From the NCBI RefSeq assembly GCF_946848805.1, contig NZ_CAMPFU010000002.1, forward strand, positions 146,501 to 210,500: a DNA stretch of 64,000 nt, read 5' to 3'. Made by a program: the position numbers and the translations under genes. The notes under the pieces were generated by a model. That model saw nothing but the letters and a program-made list of their open reading frames with translations, was not told the DNA's origin and ran no database searches. This DNA is from Deinococcus sp. Marseille-Q6407 (GTDB lineage: Bacteria > Deinococcota > Deinococci > Deinococcales > Deinococcaceae). Of this stretch, positions 45,282 to 54,681 are shown one piece after another. Numbering within the stretch: position 1 is the stretch's first letter; each line of letters opens with the position of its first letter.

Positions 45282-47240
45282 GTGAACAAGAAAACTGCCG
45301 TAAACGCCCTGCTGATCGTTCTGTCCCTGCTGCTGGTGGGCGGCATGGCCCTGCAGTTCCTGCCTGGCGACGGCGCCCAGAACATCATGAACTCTATTCG
45401 CGGTGAAAAGGGCACGCCGGCCATCCGGGTCAACGGCAAGGCCATCACCGCCGAGAAGCTCAAGAGCATTGAGCAGAACAACCCCTCGCCCTTCAAGGCA
45501 CAGGGCGGCGTCTTGCAGGACGATTTCCGCACTTTTCTGATTTCGCAGGTGATCCGCCAGGAAGTGATGACCCAGGCCGCTGGGGACATCAACGTGACCC
45601 GGCAGGACGTAGACGCCGAAGTGACCAAGGTGCGTGAGGACAACAAGCTGACCGACAACGCCGCCTGGACCGACGCCCTGCAGCGGGTGGGCCTGAGCGA
45701 CTCGGAATACCGCCAGCAGGTCAAAGAAGGCCTGGCTCTGCAGCGCCAGACCGAGGAAATCGAGAAATCGGCTCCCGCGCCTACCGAAGACGAGATGAAG
45801 ACCTACTATGACCTGAACCCCACGCTGTTCCAGACCGAGCAGCGCATCAAGGGCCGGGAAATTGTGCTGGACGACCAGGCCCAGGCCCAGAAGGTGCTGG
45901 CCCAGGCGCGCGGCGGTGCCGACTTTGCCGAGCTGGCCCGCAAGAACAGCAAGGAAGAAAACGCGGCCAGCGGCGGCGCCCTGGGTGCCCTGGGCGAAAA
46001 GGGCGCGCTGCAACCAGTCGAAACGGTGGTGCTGCCCGACGAGGTGGCCAAGGCGGTGCAATCGCTGCCCTCGCCCGGCCTGACCGAAGTGGTTGCCAGC
46101 GGTGGCCGCTTTTATATCGTGAAGGTGGAAGAACTGCTGCCCCCCCAGACCAAGCCCTATGAACAGGTCAAGGCCGACGTGAAGACTGCCCTGGAAAAGA
46201 GCAAGAAGGCCGCCGCCGTCGAGCAGTTCATGGACCAGCAGCTGGCTGCCGCCAAGATTGAAGTGGTGGACCCGGCCTGGAAGTACGAAGATCCCACCGT
46301 GGCCGAGGTGAACGGCAAGAAGATTCCCTACTCGGAAGTGGTGGGCCGGGTGCTGCAAAACCAGCAGCTGATGATGATGGTGCAGGGCATGAACGGCGGC
46401 CAACTGGGTGACATGGTCAACGGCATGCTCAAGCCCTCGGTGGTGGAGCAGCTGATTCGCGAGTACGCCGCGCCGACCATCGTGCAGCAAGAAGGCGTCA
46501 AGGTGGTGGGCACCCGCCAGGACCTGGTCAGTGGACTGATCGCTTACGGCGGCCGCGACGTGAAAGTCAGCGACCAGGAACTGCGCAAGGCCTACGAGGA
46601 AGGCAAGGCCCAGTTCCAGGTGCCGGGCAGCGCCGCTGTCTCGGAAGCCACTTTCCCCAGCCGCGAACAGGCTCTGGCCTTCCGCCAGGACTGGCAGGGC
46701 GGTGACTTCACCAAGGCGGCCACCAAGGCGGGCGGCATCGTGTCGGAACGCGGCACCATTCACCCCGACAGCGACACCCTGGACCCCTCGGTCCTGCAGG
46801 CCATTTTCGAGGGCAAACTGCGCGCGGTGGGCGACACCAGCCTGACTGACATCGTGCAGGCCAAGGACGGCTGGAAGGTCGTCTCGGTGGCCGACCTGCA
46901 ACCCGGCCGGGTGCTGCCGTTCGATGAGGTCCGCAACACGCTGGAAACCAGCCTCTTTAACGAGAAGCAGGGCACCAAGGGCGAGGAGTTCCTCTCGGGC
47001 AAGGTGGCGGCCTTCAAGCCGGTCAACCACCTCAAGGAAGTGCTGGATGCCCAGAAGGCCCGGGTGGCCGCAGAAGCGCCGGCCACTGCGTCGGGTGCAG
47101 CCACTTCAGGCGCCGCCACCTCGGAAACGACTTCGGGCGCTGCGGCCTCCGAAGCGGCCACCACGCCGGCTGAGAATGAGAGCGCCTCGGGTGCTCAGGC
47201 CGCTCCCGCCGAAGGCAGCGCTGCCGCGACGGGTCAGTAA
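45282..47240 (+). CDS. SurA/PpiD-like membrane-anchored peptidyl-prolyl isomerase
   Basis: 652 residues from GTG 45282 (GGAG upstream). Periplasm-facing folding factor. N-terminal transmembrane anchor (about 8-26), a SurA_N-like helical region (about 45-170), a parvulin domain (about 180-292) with the FAELARKNSKEENAASGGALGALGEKG core, a second SurA-like region with an LMMMVQGMNGGQLGDMVNGML helix, a degenerate second parvulin-like segment (about 440-550), and a C-terminal Ala/Ser/Thr/Glu-rich tail. Terminated by a strong hairpin. Confidence 0.88.
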   Translation: MNKKTAVNALLIVLSLLLVGGMALQFLPGDGAQNIMNSIRGEKGTPAIRVNGKAITAEKLKSIEQNNPSPFKAQGGVLQDDFRTFLISQVIRQEVMTQAAGDINVTRQDVDAEVTKVREDNKLTDNAAWTDALQRVGLSDSEYRQQVKEGLALQRQTEEIEKSAPAPTEDEMKTYYDLNPTLFQTEQRIKGREIVLDDQAQAQKVLAQARGGADFAELARKNSKEENAASGGALGALGEKGALQPVETVVLPDEVAKAVQSLPSPGLTEVVASGGRFYIVKVEELLPPQTKPYEQVKADVKTALEKSKKAAAVEQFMDQQLAAAKIEVVDPAWKYEDPTVAEVNGKKIPYSEVVGRVLQNQQLMMMVQGMNGGQLGDMVNGMLKPSVVEQLIREYAAPTIVQQEGVKVVGTRQDLVSGLIAYGGRDVKVSDQELRKAYEEGKAQFQVPGSAAVSEATFPSREQALAFRQDWQGGDFTKAATKAGGIVSERGTIHPDSDTLDPSVLQAIFEGKLRAVGDTSLTDIVQAKDGWKVVSVADLQPGRVLPFDEVRNTLETSLFNEKQGTKGEEFLSGKVAAFKPVNHLKEVLDAQKARVAAEAPATASGAATSGAATSETTSGAAASEAATTPAENESASGAQAAPAEGSAAATGQ

Positions 47241-47320
47241 GACTGGCAGGGAAGACCTGTCAGAGCGTCACGGAGACACGGCGGCTCTTGCTCAGGCCAG
47301 GCGGCCGGGCAGGAGCAGGG

Positions 47321-47356
47321 GAGGGGCCAGCTTTGGAAGGCTGGCCCCTCTTTTTT
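47321..47356 (+). terminator. Strong Rho-independent terminator after the SurA-like gene
   Basis: Perfect 11-bp stem: GAGGGGCCAGC 47321-47331 with GCTGGCCCCTC 47340-47350, an 8-nt loop, then TTTTTT 47351-47356. Confidence 0.92.
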
Positions 47357-47407
47357 GGTTTGGCGGCTCTTGGAACAGGTCGCTGCCTGTCAGGCCCCGA
47401 GCGGTGG

Positions 47408-48325
47408 TCAGACGATGGAGTCGGGGCGCTTTGCCTCGGCTGACCCGTCCCCAGCTGCCGGCCCCTGCGCGATCTGAATCTCACCGTAGGGCTCGGTCTG
47501 CTCGGCTCGTAGGTCACCGGTCTTGACCGCTTCCAGCAGCGCTGCAAAATAGGTGGTGTGTTCGCCCCAGTCCTGCGCAGTAATGCCGCTGAAGCTGAAA
47601 TGGCCCAGCTGCCGCCCAAAAGCCAGCAGAGCGGCCAGCGCCCCTTTCAGGCTGAGGCGTTCGCGGGCCAGCAGCGGCACCTCGACCTCGCGCACGGCGG
47701 CGCGGGCCGCGTCCAGCAGCTGGCGCAGGTTCTGGCCCTGGCGGGGAGGGCGCTGCCGGCGGGGCAGCTCCAGCGCTGGCCGGGGCACCGGCGCCGGGAT
47801 CAGCCCGCTGCGCTGCGCGCGCCGCTGACTGAGAAACCGCACTGCCCGGTCCAGTTCGGCCAGGGCCTCAACCCCGCCGGCGATGTCCGAATCGTCGGCC
47901 CAGTCGTCCGGCTCGCCGTCCAGGTCATCCCAGCCGCCTGATTCAGCGGCGGGCGGCAGCAGCAGCCGGGCCTTCAGGGCGATGACCGCGGCCAACGGCG
48001 GCAAAACTTCCGCCGGAGGATGCGTGCCCTGCCAGGCCGGGTGGGCTTTCAGCCAGGCCAGGACCGCGTTGGTCAGTGCCAGCAGCGGCACTTGCTGCGG
48101 GCTCAGTTCACTGCCTCGTAAGGCTGCGGCCAGATCACTCAGGCTGCCGGTGAACGGTTCAGCGCCGGGTCGTGCCAGCCGGACCTGATATTCCATTGCC
48201 TCACCCGGCTGCGCTGCCGGCAGCAGGGGAAGGGGGGCCGTTCCGTTGGGGCTGGAGCTGGGCCCGTCAGGTCTAAGCCAGTCGGGTCCAGGCCAGTCAG
48301 GTCCAGGGGTCGGCGGTACAGGCAT
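47408..48325 (-). CDS. scpA: Segregation and condensation protein A
   Basis: 305 residues from ATG 48325 (TATGAT 8 nt upstream); ATG 48196, beginning MEYQVRLARPG, is an alternative that matches a canonical ScpA N-terminus. Kleisin subunit that links Smc heads and binds ScpB. Seen: the N-terminal kleisin helix region (TGSLSDLAAALRGSELS, LPLLALTNAVLAWL), ALKARLLLPP, an acidic linker, and the C-terminal winged helix (THYFAALLEAVKTGDL-like and the YGEIQI end). The first 43 residues are Pro/Gly/Ser-rich. smc and scpB are not in the window. Confidence 0.85.
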   Translation of the reverse strand: MPVPPTPGPDWPGPDWLRPDGPSSSPNGTAPLPLLPAAQPGEAMEYQVRLARPGAEPFTGSLSDLAAALRGSELSPQQVPLLALTNAVLAWLKAHPAWQGTHPPAEVLPPLAAVIALKARLLLPPAAESGGWDDLDGEPDDWADDSDIAGGVEALAELDRAVRFLSQRRAQRSGLIPAPVPRPALELPRRQRPPRQGQNLRQLLDAARAAVREVEVPLLARERLSLKGALAALLAFGRQLGHFSFSGITAQDWGEHTTYFAALLEAVKTGDLRAEQTEPYGEIQIAQGPAAGDGSAEAKRPDSIV

Positions 48326-48333
48326 CGGCGGAC

Positions 48334-48339
48334 ATCATA
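48334..48339 (-). promoter_or_regulatory. -10 element for scpA
   Basis: TATGAT, 8 nt before ATG 48325. It supports the longer ScpA form. Confidence 0.5.
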
Positions 48340-48359
48340 CCGGCTGGCCTGTAGCGCGG

Positions 48360-48395
48360 GGGCGCCTCCCTTTCTGTATTCGGAGGGAGGCGCCC
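48360..48395 (-). terminator. U-less terminator hairpin after the PRC-barrel gene
   Basis: GGGCGCCTCCC 48360-48370 and GGGAGGCGCCC 48385-48395 form a perfect 11-bp stem with a 14-nt loop, between the stop at 48429 and the scpA promoter. No U-tract on the minus strand. Confidence 0.55.
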
Positions 48396-48428
48396 ATGCT
48401 GGCCGCGTTGGCTGAGGGCTCTCCGGCC

Positions 48429-50678
48429 TTACTGTCCGCGTTCCACTGCACTGAGCAGTTCTCGCAGCACGCCCAGGCGGCGGGCCTCGGCCACCACGGC
48501 CGGAGTGACGCGGCCGCCTTCCGGCAGCACCTCTTCACCGCTTTCGGCCCGGATGGCCCGCGAGACCGGCCAGCCGTAAGCCTCGCTGATGATGTGCTCG
48601 ATTGCCTGATCGAACGACTCGCTGCTGGGGCTGTTCAGCGGCAGCAGCTCAGTGGGCTGGTGGTCTTCCGGCTGGGCCGCTGCGGCCGAATCCGTAGCGA
48701 TACCTGGGCCGGGTTCTGCGCCGCGGGGTTGCAACGGGTCGGCGGCCAGCCGGGCCGGGTCCAGCGGGGGCTGCGGCGTGTGCTGCAGCGCCGGGGCAGG
48801 GTGGGCCAGTTCCGCTTGCAGCTCGGCGGGGCTTTCGGTCAGCTCGGGCATGGCACCGGCCGGTTGCAGCGGGTCAGCTGCGGGCCGGGCCGGGGCCGGT
48901 GTACCGGCTGGCCCCCCTGCGGAGAGGGACATAGCTGCCGGCGCCGCTGGCGCACTGGACAGGTCCGGCTGCTCCTGAACCTCCGGCGCGGGACCGCTGA
49001 AGATCAGCGCGTCGTCCGCTTGGGCTGGGGTTACGGCGATGTTCGGTGCCGTCACTGTATCGGCAGAGTGCTCCGGCACCGGCGGCTCGGCTGTCTCAAG
49101 GGGAGCACCCCACTGCTCATGTACCTGCACCAGCTCGCGTTCTTCGGGGCCGTGCAGCAGCTCCTCGCGGCGGTCGCTCAGCCAGCGGCCGGCTTTTTCT
49201 AGCAGCCCCGGCTCCTGACCTGGCAGCGGTTCGCTGAGGTGGGCCACCTGCTCCTCACGGGCACGCATCGGCCGGGGATTCTCTGTGCTCTCAACAGAAT
49301 TGCTGCCCAATGGGCTGAGGCGCCCTTCCTGGTCGGGAATCAGCAGAGGTTCCGGGTGTGCCGGCGCCGTGTCTACTAGTGCCGTGTCCAGCGGCGCACT
49401 TTCAACCACGACAGGTTCTACGGGTGTGGCTTCCAGCTGCATGGTTTCTGCCGGTTCATGCGCCTCGGTTGGGGCAGCGTGTGGCTGTGGCCGCGCCGGC
49501 TCGGCGCTGCGGCGTTCGTATTCGCCCAGGTCCACCGGCTCGGCGGCCGATTCGGTGCCGCGCAGGTGGCGTTGCAGCTGTTCCAGCGCGCCCTGTTCTT
49601 CGGCGCGGGTCAGCACGGCCGGGGTGATGATCTGCCCCTGCGCGGCGATCAGGTTGCCGCCTCCGTCCAGCACGTCTTCCCGGACCCGGCGGCCCACCAG
49701 ATCGCTGGGTGCCAGAAATTGAGGAGCCAGAGACTGAGGAGCCAGGCCGTCTGAAGCGGCCGCATCGCTCGCTTCTGCCGCAGGAGCCGCTGCAAAGACT
49801 GCTTCTGTGGCGGCAGTTTCCACTTGCAGTGGCATGTCCTGAAGGGGCTCCAGGTTTTGAGGTGCTTCCCCCTCCTGAACTGTCTGCTCTGGCAGGGCCG
49901 CCGCTTCAGCTTCTTCGGGGCTCAGCGACGTGCTGACCAGTACCATCAGCCGGCCGGAGCGCTCGGCGCGGATGGCCTGCTCCTCGGTGATGGGCTCGCC
50001 TTTCTCGGCCACCACGGTGCCGTCGGGCAGGACAATGCTGGTGCCGGCAATCCGGCCCACCGCGTATTCCCGCTGCCGCAGCGCCGCTTCCTCGGCCAGT
50101 TCCTCGGTGTTGTGGTCGCTGCCGTAGGGGTGCGCTTCCTGCGGCGCCTCGCTGGGCCACTGCCCGCCGGTGCGGCGCAGTTCCTCGGCCACGCTGGCCG
50201 GCACGATGGCCACGTCCTTGCCGATCTGCACGCTTTCGGGCGCCGGCACATAGGAACTGCCGCCGCCGGCCGCACCGCCAAAGAGCCCGCCGGACACCTC
50301 ATAGCCGGTGACGCGGCCGCTGTACTCGTCAAAAATCACGTCGCTGATCTTGCCCAGGTCCTCGCCGTGCGAGGTCAGCAGCGACATGCCCACCAGATTC
50401 ACGTCCGAAGCCATCAGCTCCTTCATGCGGGCCTGTTCTTCCTCGCTGGCGGTGTCCTGCGCCGAGGTGATCATCACGGCGTCTTCGCCCACCGAATACA
50501 CCGCCGAGAAGGGAATCAGGCGGTCGTGCCGCCGCAGCCAGGTGCCGCCGCCGTCTACCACCAGGCCCAGCACCAGATTGGCTCCATGGTCGAACACAAT
50601 GTCCCGCACGCTGTCTACCCGCTCGCCGGTGCTCAGGTCCACGACGTGCCTGCCCAGCAGTTCTTTGCCTTTGATCAT
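48429..50678 (-). CDS. PRC-barrel protein with RNA-polymerase-beta'-like SBHM repeats
   Basis: 749 residues from ATG 50678 (AGAGG upstream). Two PRC-barrel domains occupy about 1-75 and 88-165 (MIKGKELLGRHVVDLSTGER; LGKISDVIFDEYSGRVTGYEV), binding modules often found at membranes or RNA machinery. Then come three copies of a 40-45 residue repeat with the pattern G-R-x(5)-VL-x-G-x(3)-A-x-G-x-IT-x(6)-AE/AR-x-G-x-L (about 208-250, 328-370, 702-748), separated by long Pro/Ala/Glu-rich linkers. The repeat looks like the sandwich-barrel hybrid motif of RNA polymerase beta'. Function unknown. Confidence 0.75.
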   Translation of the reverse strand: MIKGKELLGRHVVDLSTGERVDSVRDIVFDHGANLVLGLVVDGGGTWLRRHDRLIPFSAVYSVGEDAVMITSAQDTASEEEQARMKELMASDVNLVGMSLLTSHGEDLGKISDVIFDEYSGRVTGYEVSGGLFGGAAGGGSSYVPAPESVQIGKDVAIVPASVAEELRRTGGQWPSEAPQEAHPYGSDHNTEELAEEAALRQREYAVGRIAGTSIVLPDGTVVAEKGEPITEEQAIRAERSGRLMVLVSTSLSPEEAEAAALPEQTVQEGEAPQNLEPLQDMPLQVETAATEAVFAAAPAAEASDAAASDGLAPQSLAPQFLAPSDLVGRRVREDVLDGGGNLIAAQGQIITPAVLTRAEEQGALEQLQRHLRGTESAAEPVDLGEYERRSAEPARPQPHAAPTEAHEPAETMQLEATPVEPVVVESAPLDTALVDTAPAHPEPLLIPDQEGRLSPLGSNSVESTENPRPMRAREEQVAHLSEPLPGQEPGLLEKAGRWLSDRREELLHGPEERELVQVHEQWGAPLETAEPPVPEHSADTVTAPNIAVTPAQADDALIFSGPAPEVQEQPDLSSAPAAPAAMSLSAGGPAGTPAPARPAADPLQPAGAMPELTESPAELQAELAHPAPALQHTPQPPLDPARLAADPLQPRGAEPGPGIATDSAAAAQPEDHQPTELLPLNSPSSESFDQAIEHIISEAYGWPVSRAIRAESGEEVLPEGGRVTPAVVAEARRLGVLRELLSAVERGQ

Positions 50679-50836
50679 CTCTACCTCTTGCCGCTTCCGC
50701 CTGCCGGGGAAGCGCGGCGGCAAGCCTGGGCCCGCCCGCCGCAATGAATGTGCCGAAAGCTCAGCCGGGCGGCTGAGGCCCAGATGAACCCAGATTAAGG
50801 TGCTGGGCAGTCAGGCTAGATGTGTGATCATTCAGG

Positions 50837-51319
50837 TCACATTTCGCATTCGGGGTCTGACCCGGCAGTACTGGCAGCCCGGGTGCAGCCGAAGCGCTCC
50901 ACACCAGGATACTTCTCGCCCAGCGACCGGACCCGGAACCCGCAGGCCCGGTAAAACCCCACGGCTGCGGCGTCGGTTTCGGAGGTCAGTTCACGTGCAG
51001 GCGCGTGGGCCTGCGCCAGCGTCAGCAACCGCCGGCCCAGGCCTCGCCGCTGGTCGCCGGCTGTTACCGCGATGTGCAGGATGGTGACCGGCCCTTCTCC
51101 AGTTTCCGACACTGCCAGCCCAATCAACCCCAGCAGCTTTCCGCCTTCTTCTAGGCCCAGCAGCAGCCAGCCTTCTTCGGCGTAGCGCTGGCAAGTACGC
51201 TCCAACCGGGCCGGGTCCGGGAAGGCCGCCAGGGCCAGCAGGCCCAGCACGGCCGGGTCGCGGGCGTCCAGGCGGGGGCGCAGGTTCACGGCGCTGAGGG
51301 GCACATCAGTAAGGGGCAC
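50837..51319 (-). CDS. GNAT family N-acetyltransferase
   Basis: 160 residues from GTG 51319, chosen because CATACT lies 6 nt upstream. GNAT fold: RLDARDPAVLGLLALAAFPD at the N-terminus, LLGLIGLAVSETGEGPVTILHIAVTAGDQRRGLGRRLLTLAQ with the acetyl-CoA loop QRRGLGRRL, then ELTSETDAAAVGFYRACGFRVRSLGEKYPGVERF. The CGF..RSLGEKYPGVERF ending is common in small GNATs of unknown substrate. Confidence 0.8.
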   Translation of the reverse strand: MPLTDVPLSAVNLRPRLDARDPAVLGLLALAAFPDPARLERTCQRYAEEGWLLLGLEEGGKLLGLIGLAVSETGEGPVTILHIAVTAGDQRRGLGRRLLTLAQAHAPARELTSETDAAAVGFYRACGFRVRSLGEKYPGVERFGCTRAASTAGSDPECEM

Positions 51320-51325
51320 GGCGCA

Positions 51326-51331
51326 AGTATG
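51326..51331 (-). promoter_or_regulatory. -10 element for the GNAT gene at 50.8 kb
   Basis: CATACT, 6 nt before GTG 51319. Confidence 0.4.
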
Positions 51332-51363
51332 CCGCAGGCACAATGGACCCCTCCCTTCAGCCC

Positions 51364-52632
51364 TCAGTTGCGGAAAATCACTTCCTCGCGCTGGAAGGAA
51401 CGCAGGGCCAGCGCCGCCAGCAGCAGCGTGGTCAGCAGGTTGGCCCCCAGCGACAGCCACAGCTGCGGCCATTTCAGGGTGCCGGTCACCGAATCCATCA
51501 CGCTCAGCATTGAGCCGAACAGTGGAATGGCGTAAAAGGCCGTAGAGAACCCGTCGCTGAACTGCAGGAACAGCGCCGGCAGCACGATCACCAGCGACAG
51601 CGGCGTCACGTAGGTCTGGGCTTCCTTGTACGAGCGGGCGTAGATGCTCAGGGCAATCAGGAGGGCACTCAGCAGCAGTGCGGCGCCCACTGCGCTCAGC
51701 AGCAGGCTGGCGAAACCGCCGGCGCCCAGGGCCAGCTGACCGCCAAACGCCTGTGACAAATCGGCCTGCATGCCGCCGCGCTGTAGCAAAAGACCGGCAA
51801 TCAGGCCGGTGCCCAGAAAGCCCAGCACGCTGAACAGCGCTGCGACCAGCGCGCTGAGGGTGGTGGCCAGCAGCTTGCCGGCCACCACCTCGCTGCGCCG
51901 CACCGGGCTGACCAGCAGGCTTTCCAGCGTGCCGCGTTCCTTCTCGCCGGCGGTGCTGTCCAGCGCTGTTGCCATCGCGCCCGAGAGAATAAAGTTCATC
52001 ATCAGCAGCGGAATCAAGAAAGCCAGTTGCCCGCTGCTGGCCTCCTGCACGGTGGACGCGTCCTGCCGGTCCAGCCTGACCGGCGAGAGGTCGTCCTCGC
52101 TCAGCCCGGCCGCTGCCAGCCGGCGGGCGGCCAGGGCGTGGTTGTAACTTGTGACCGCCGCTTCCACCTTGCCCAGCGCGCCGGTCTGGGCGGCCAGCGA
52201 ATTCAGCTTGGCGAAAACCTGTACCTGCGCCGGGGCATCACCTTCGCGCTCAGGCAGCGGCGCCGTGACCCGGATCACAGCGTCCACCTGCTCGCTCTGC
52301 ACCGCCTGCCGGGCTACCTCCGGCGAATTGCCGTTCAGCGGCACCAGTTCGACCCCGGTATGTTCCGCCCCCGCTCCCGCTCCGGTCTGCTCAGGCTGTC
52401 CATCTTGCCCCAGCCGTTCGCGCAGCTCCGCCGGCAGCGTGCCCATTACGCCCACCTGCTGGCGCTTTTGCGCCTGCCCGCCGATAAACTGCCCCAGCAG
52501 CAGCGGCGTGCCCAGCATCAGTACGGGAATCAGCACCAGCGGAATCAGCACCGTGCCCAGCAGTGTGCGGGTATCGCGCAGGGTGGAGAGCAGGTCGCGG
52601 GCCGCCACCCGCCAGACAAAATCAGGACGCAT
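51364..52632 (-). CDS. ABC-2 type exporter permease, NatB-like
   Basis: 422 residues from ATG 52632. Membrane half of a NatAB-type exporter. One N-terminal helix (about 24-45), a large extracytoplasmic region (about 50-190) including [18 protein letters not shown], then five to six helices. The segment [29 protein letters not shown] (about 236-262, abbreviated) is the conserved ABC-2 cytoplasmic motif. The start lies inside the ATPase gene (11-nt overlap). NatB relatives export Na+ or drugs; the substrate here is unknown. Confidence 0.88.
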   Translation of the reverse strand: MRPDFVWRVAARDLLSTLRDTRTLLGTVLIPLVLIPVLMLGTPLLLGQFIGGQAQKRQQVGVMGTLPAELRERLGQDGQPEQTGAGAGAEHTGVELVPLNGNSPEVARQAVQSEQVDAVIRVTAPLPEREGDAPAQVQVFAKLNSLAAQTGALGKVEAAVTSYNHALAARRLAAAGLSEDDLSPVRLDRQDASTVQEASSGQLAFLIPLLMMNFILSGAMATALDSTAGEKERGTLESLLVSPVRRSEVVAGKLLATTLSALVAALFSVLGFLGTGLIAGLLLQRGGMQADLSQAFGGQLALGAGGFASLLLSAVGAALLLSALLIALSIYARSYKEAQTYVTPLSLVIVLPALFLQFSDGFSTAFYAIPLFGSMLSVMDSVTGTLKWPQLWLSLGANLLTTLLLAALALRSFQREEVIFRN

Positions 52633-53407
52633 GTGCCGTGTCCTGTGGGTGCGCCGCCTCGTCCAGCTCAACCAGCCGGAAAAAAGCTTCTTCTAAAGAA
52701 GCGGCCCGGGTGTGGGCCAGCAGCTCCGGCTGGGTGCCCTCGGCCAGCAGCCGGCCCGCGTGCAGCACCGCCACCCGGTCGCAGACCTCTTCCACCTCGC
52801 TCATCACGTGGGTGGAGTAGAGCGTGAGTTTTCCGGGCCGGCGGGCGGCCGCCACCCAGTCCAGCAGCGCCCGGCGCGCGAAGATGTCCAGGCCGCTGGC
52901 CGCTTCATCCAGAATCAGCACCGCCGGGTCCTGAATCACGGCGCGGGCGATGGTCACTTTCTGGCGCATGCCGGTGGAATATTCGCCGGCCCGGGTGTCC
53001 AGGGTGCGGCCCAGGTCCAGTGCGGCGTCCAGTTCGGCAATGCGCGCCTCGGCCTGGGCGCGGCTCAGGCCGTAAAACCCCGCAAAAGAATGCAGGATTT
53101 CCCGTCCGGTCAGCCGGGCCGGCAGGCCCATGCCGCCGTTCACCACCCCGATCAGCTGCCGCACCCCGTCCGGCTGGGCCGCCACGTCCAGCCCGGCCAC
53201 CTGCGCGCTGCCGCTGCTGGGCTGCAGCAGGGTCGCCAGAATCCGCAGCAGCGTGGTCTTGCCGGCACCGTTGGGCCCCAGCAGGCCGAACACCTGCCCG
53301 CCGGCCACCTGCAACGTCACGTCTTCCAGCGCCGTGAAGGTGCCGTAACGCTTGCTGAGCTGCCGCAATTCCAGCAGCGGCGGGTCGGAGAAAGCAGGTG
53401 CAGTCAT
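52622..53407 (-). CDS. ABC exporter ATP-binding protein, NatA-like
   Basis: 261 residues. Walker [17 protein letters not shown] (about 36-51), Q-loop near VNGGMGLP, the signature [14 protein letters not shown], Walker [13 protein letters not shown], and the H-loop [26 protein letters not shown]. Pairs with the permease gene that follows. CACACT lies 7 nt before the ATG at 53407. The last residues (QDTAHAS) overlap the permease gene. Confidence 0.92.
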   Translation of the reverse strand: MTAPAFSDPPLLELRQLSKRYGTFTALEDVTLQVAGGQVFGLLGPNGAGKTTLLRILATLLQPSSGSAQVAGLDVAAQPDGVRQLIGVVNGGMGLPARLTGREILHSFAGFYGLSRAQAEARIAELDAALDLGRTLDTRAGEYSTGMRQKVTIARAVIQDPAVLILDEAASGLDIFARRALLDWVAAARRPGKLTLYSTHVMSEVEEVCDRVAVLHAGRLLAEGTQPELLAHTRAASLEEAFFRLVELDEAAHPQDTAHAS

Positions 53408-53647
53408 GGGCTCCAGTGTGGCACAGGCACGGGCAGGCAGACTGGCAGAAAAGGTCAGCAGAAAAGGGCCGCAGCTGTGTGAGTCACCTCGCCGCGCCAG
53501 CAGCGTGAATACGGCATACTGGGAGAAGTATTTTGCCGGCTCTGTGTTCCTTCGGCGCCCCGCTGTTTCCTGACTGACAATGCTGCGAAACGGCCCGGCC
53601 GCGGGGAGATGGATCCTCCGGCGCCCAATTTCACACTCAACTGCTCT

Positions 53648-53675
53648 GCCGCCTCCGGGCGGCTCTCAACGGAGG
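53648..53675 (+). promoter_or_regulatory. Hairpin next to the Shine-Dalgarno of the H1-like gene
   Basis: GCCGCC 53648-53653 pairs with GGCGGC 53658-53663 around TCCG. The CCTCC within it (53652-53656) is also complementary to the Shine-Dalgarno GGAGG at 53671-53675. Two exclusive pairings could therefore hide or free the ribosome site. Confidence 0.4.
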
Positions 53676-53684
53676 AAACAAACC

Positions 53685-54569
53685 ATGTTTAACCCCCCCA
53701 CCCTGGAAGACCTGCAGGAAACCCGCCGCGCCAACGAGAAGCTGGTGCTGGAAGCGCTGGACTCCAAACCCGAATGGGTCGAAACCGAGCTGGCCAAGAC
53801 CACTGGCCTGGCGCTGTCGCACCTGCGGGCCGCGCTGGCAAGCCTGCTGGATCAGGGCCGGGTGCGCCGCCTGCCCGGCACCGGCACCCGCGCCGTGTAC
53901 GGCCTGGCCGACCCTGGCCTGGCCGATGTACCCGCCACCCCGCTGACCGAAGACGCCCTGCGTATCCGCGAGTACCTCGAAGGCCGCGCCGACTCGGCGC
54001 TGTACATGAGTGACCAGCTGCGCCTGACCCGCGAGGAAGTGATGGCTGCGCTCTCGCTGCTGAACGCCCACGGGCAGATCACCTGCACCTTTGTGGGCAG
54101 CCTGGTGATCTTCCGCCTCAAGGAGCAGCAGGCCCTCGACGCCGAAACGGCGGAAGCTGCCGCTGCCGCTGAAGCCGCTGCCGACGAGGAAAGCAGCCGC
54201 CCCGCCGCCAAGAAGCCAGCAGCCAAGGCGGCCAGAAAGACCAAGGCCGCGGCCAGCGATGACACTGAAGCGGCCACCAAGCCCGCCAAGAAGCCGGCCG
54301 CCAAAAAGGCCAGCACCAAGGCAGCCAAGACGGACACAGCCAAGACCGATACTGCTCAGCCCGACGCTGCAGACGGCGAAAAAGCGGCCACGCCCGCCAA
54401 GAAAGCGGCCAAGCCGGCTGCCAAGAAAGCCAGCACCAAAGCGGCTGCAGCTGATAAGGCCGATAAAACTGAGGCAGCTGTCGCCGAGAGTGCGGCCGCA
54501 GCGGCAGGCAGCGAAGCGGCTCCCAAAAAGCCGGCGGTCCGCAAGCGCGTGAAGACCCCGGCCAGCTGA
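53685..54569 (+). CDS. Winged-helix DNA-binding protein with histone H1-like tail
   Basis: 294 residues from ATG 53685 (GGAGGAAAC upstream). The N-terminal part (about 1-145) holds two winged-helix-like segments: ANEKLVLEALDSKPEWVETELAKTTGLALSHLRAAL with GRVRRLPGTGTRAVYGL, and DALRIREYLEGRADSALYMSDQLRLTREEVMAALSLLN. The rest is a low-complexity Lys/Ala/Pro tail (PAAKKPAAKAARKTKAA and similar) like eukaryotic H1 and bacterial Hc1/AlgP. Likely a nucleoid-associated or regulatory DNA-binding protein. Function is inferred. Confidence 0.75.
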   Translation: MFNPPTLEDLQETRRANEKLVLEALDSKPEWVETELAKTTGLALSHLRAALASLLDQGRVRRLPGTGTRAVYGLADPGLADVPATPLTEDALRIREYLEGRADSALYMSDQLRLTREEVMAALSLLNAHGQITCTFVGSLVIFRLKEQQALDAETAEAAAAAEAAADEESSRPAAKKPAAKAARKTKAAASDDTEAATKPAKKPAAKKASTKAAKTDTAKTDTAQPDAADGEKAATPAKKAAKPAAKKASTKAAAADKADKTEAAVAESAAAAAGSEAAPKKPAVRKRVKTPAS

Positions 54570-54641
54570 GCGAGCGGCCTGGCGCTCTGCCTGTGGCGCG
54601 CCGCCTCTTGCAGCTGGAACAAAACTAGACGAGAGAAAAGA

Positions 54642-54667
54642 GGTCCCGGCCGTGCGCCGGGGCCTTT
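54642..54667 (+). terminator. Terminator of the H1-like gene
   Basis: GGTCCCGGC 54642-54650 pairs with GCCGGGGCC 54656-54664 (9 bp, one G-U), loop CGTGC, then TTT. It ends 3 nt before the darA -10 box. Confidence 0.6.
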
Positions 54668-54669
54668 GC

Positions 54670-54675
54670 TAGCAT
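54670..54675 (+). promoter_or_regulatory. -10 element for darA and the deacetylase
   Basis: TAGCAT, 6 nt before ATG 54682. Confidence 0.5.
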
Positions 54676-54681
54676 GGGGCC

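Noticed and set aside
45258..47030. A 590-codon open frame antisense to the SurA-like gene
   Set aside because: Same reason: shadow of a real gene, no recognisable domain or promoter.
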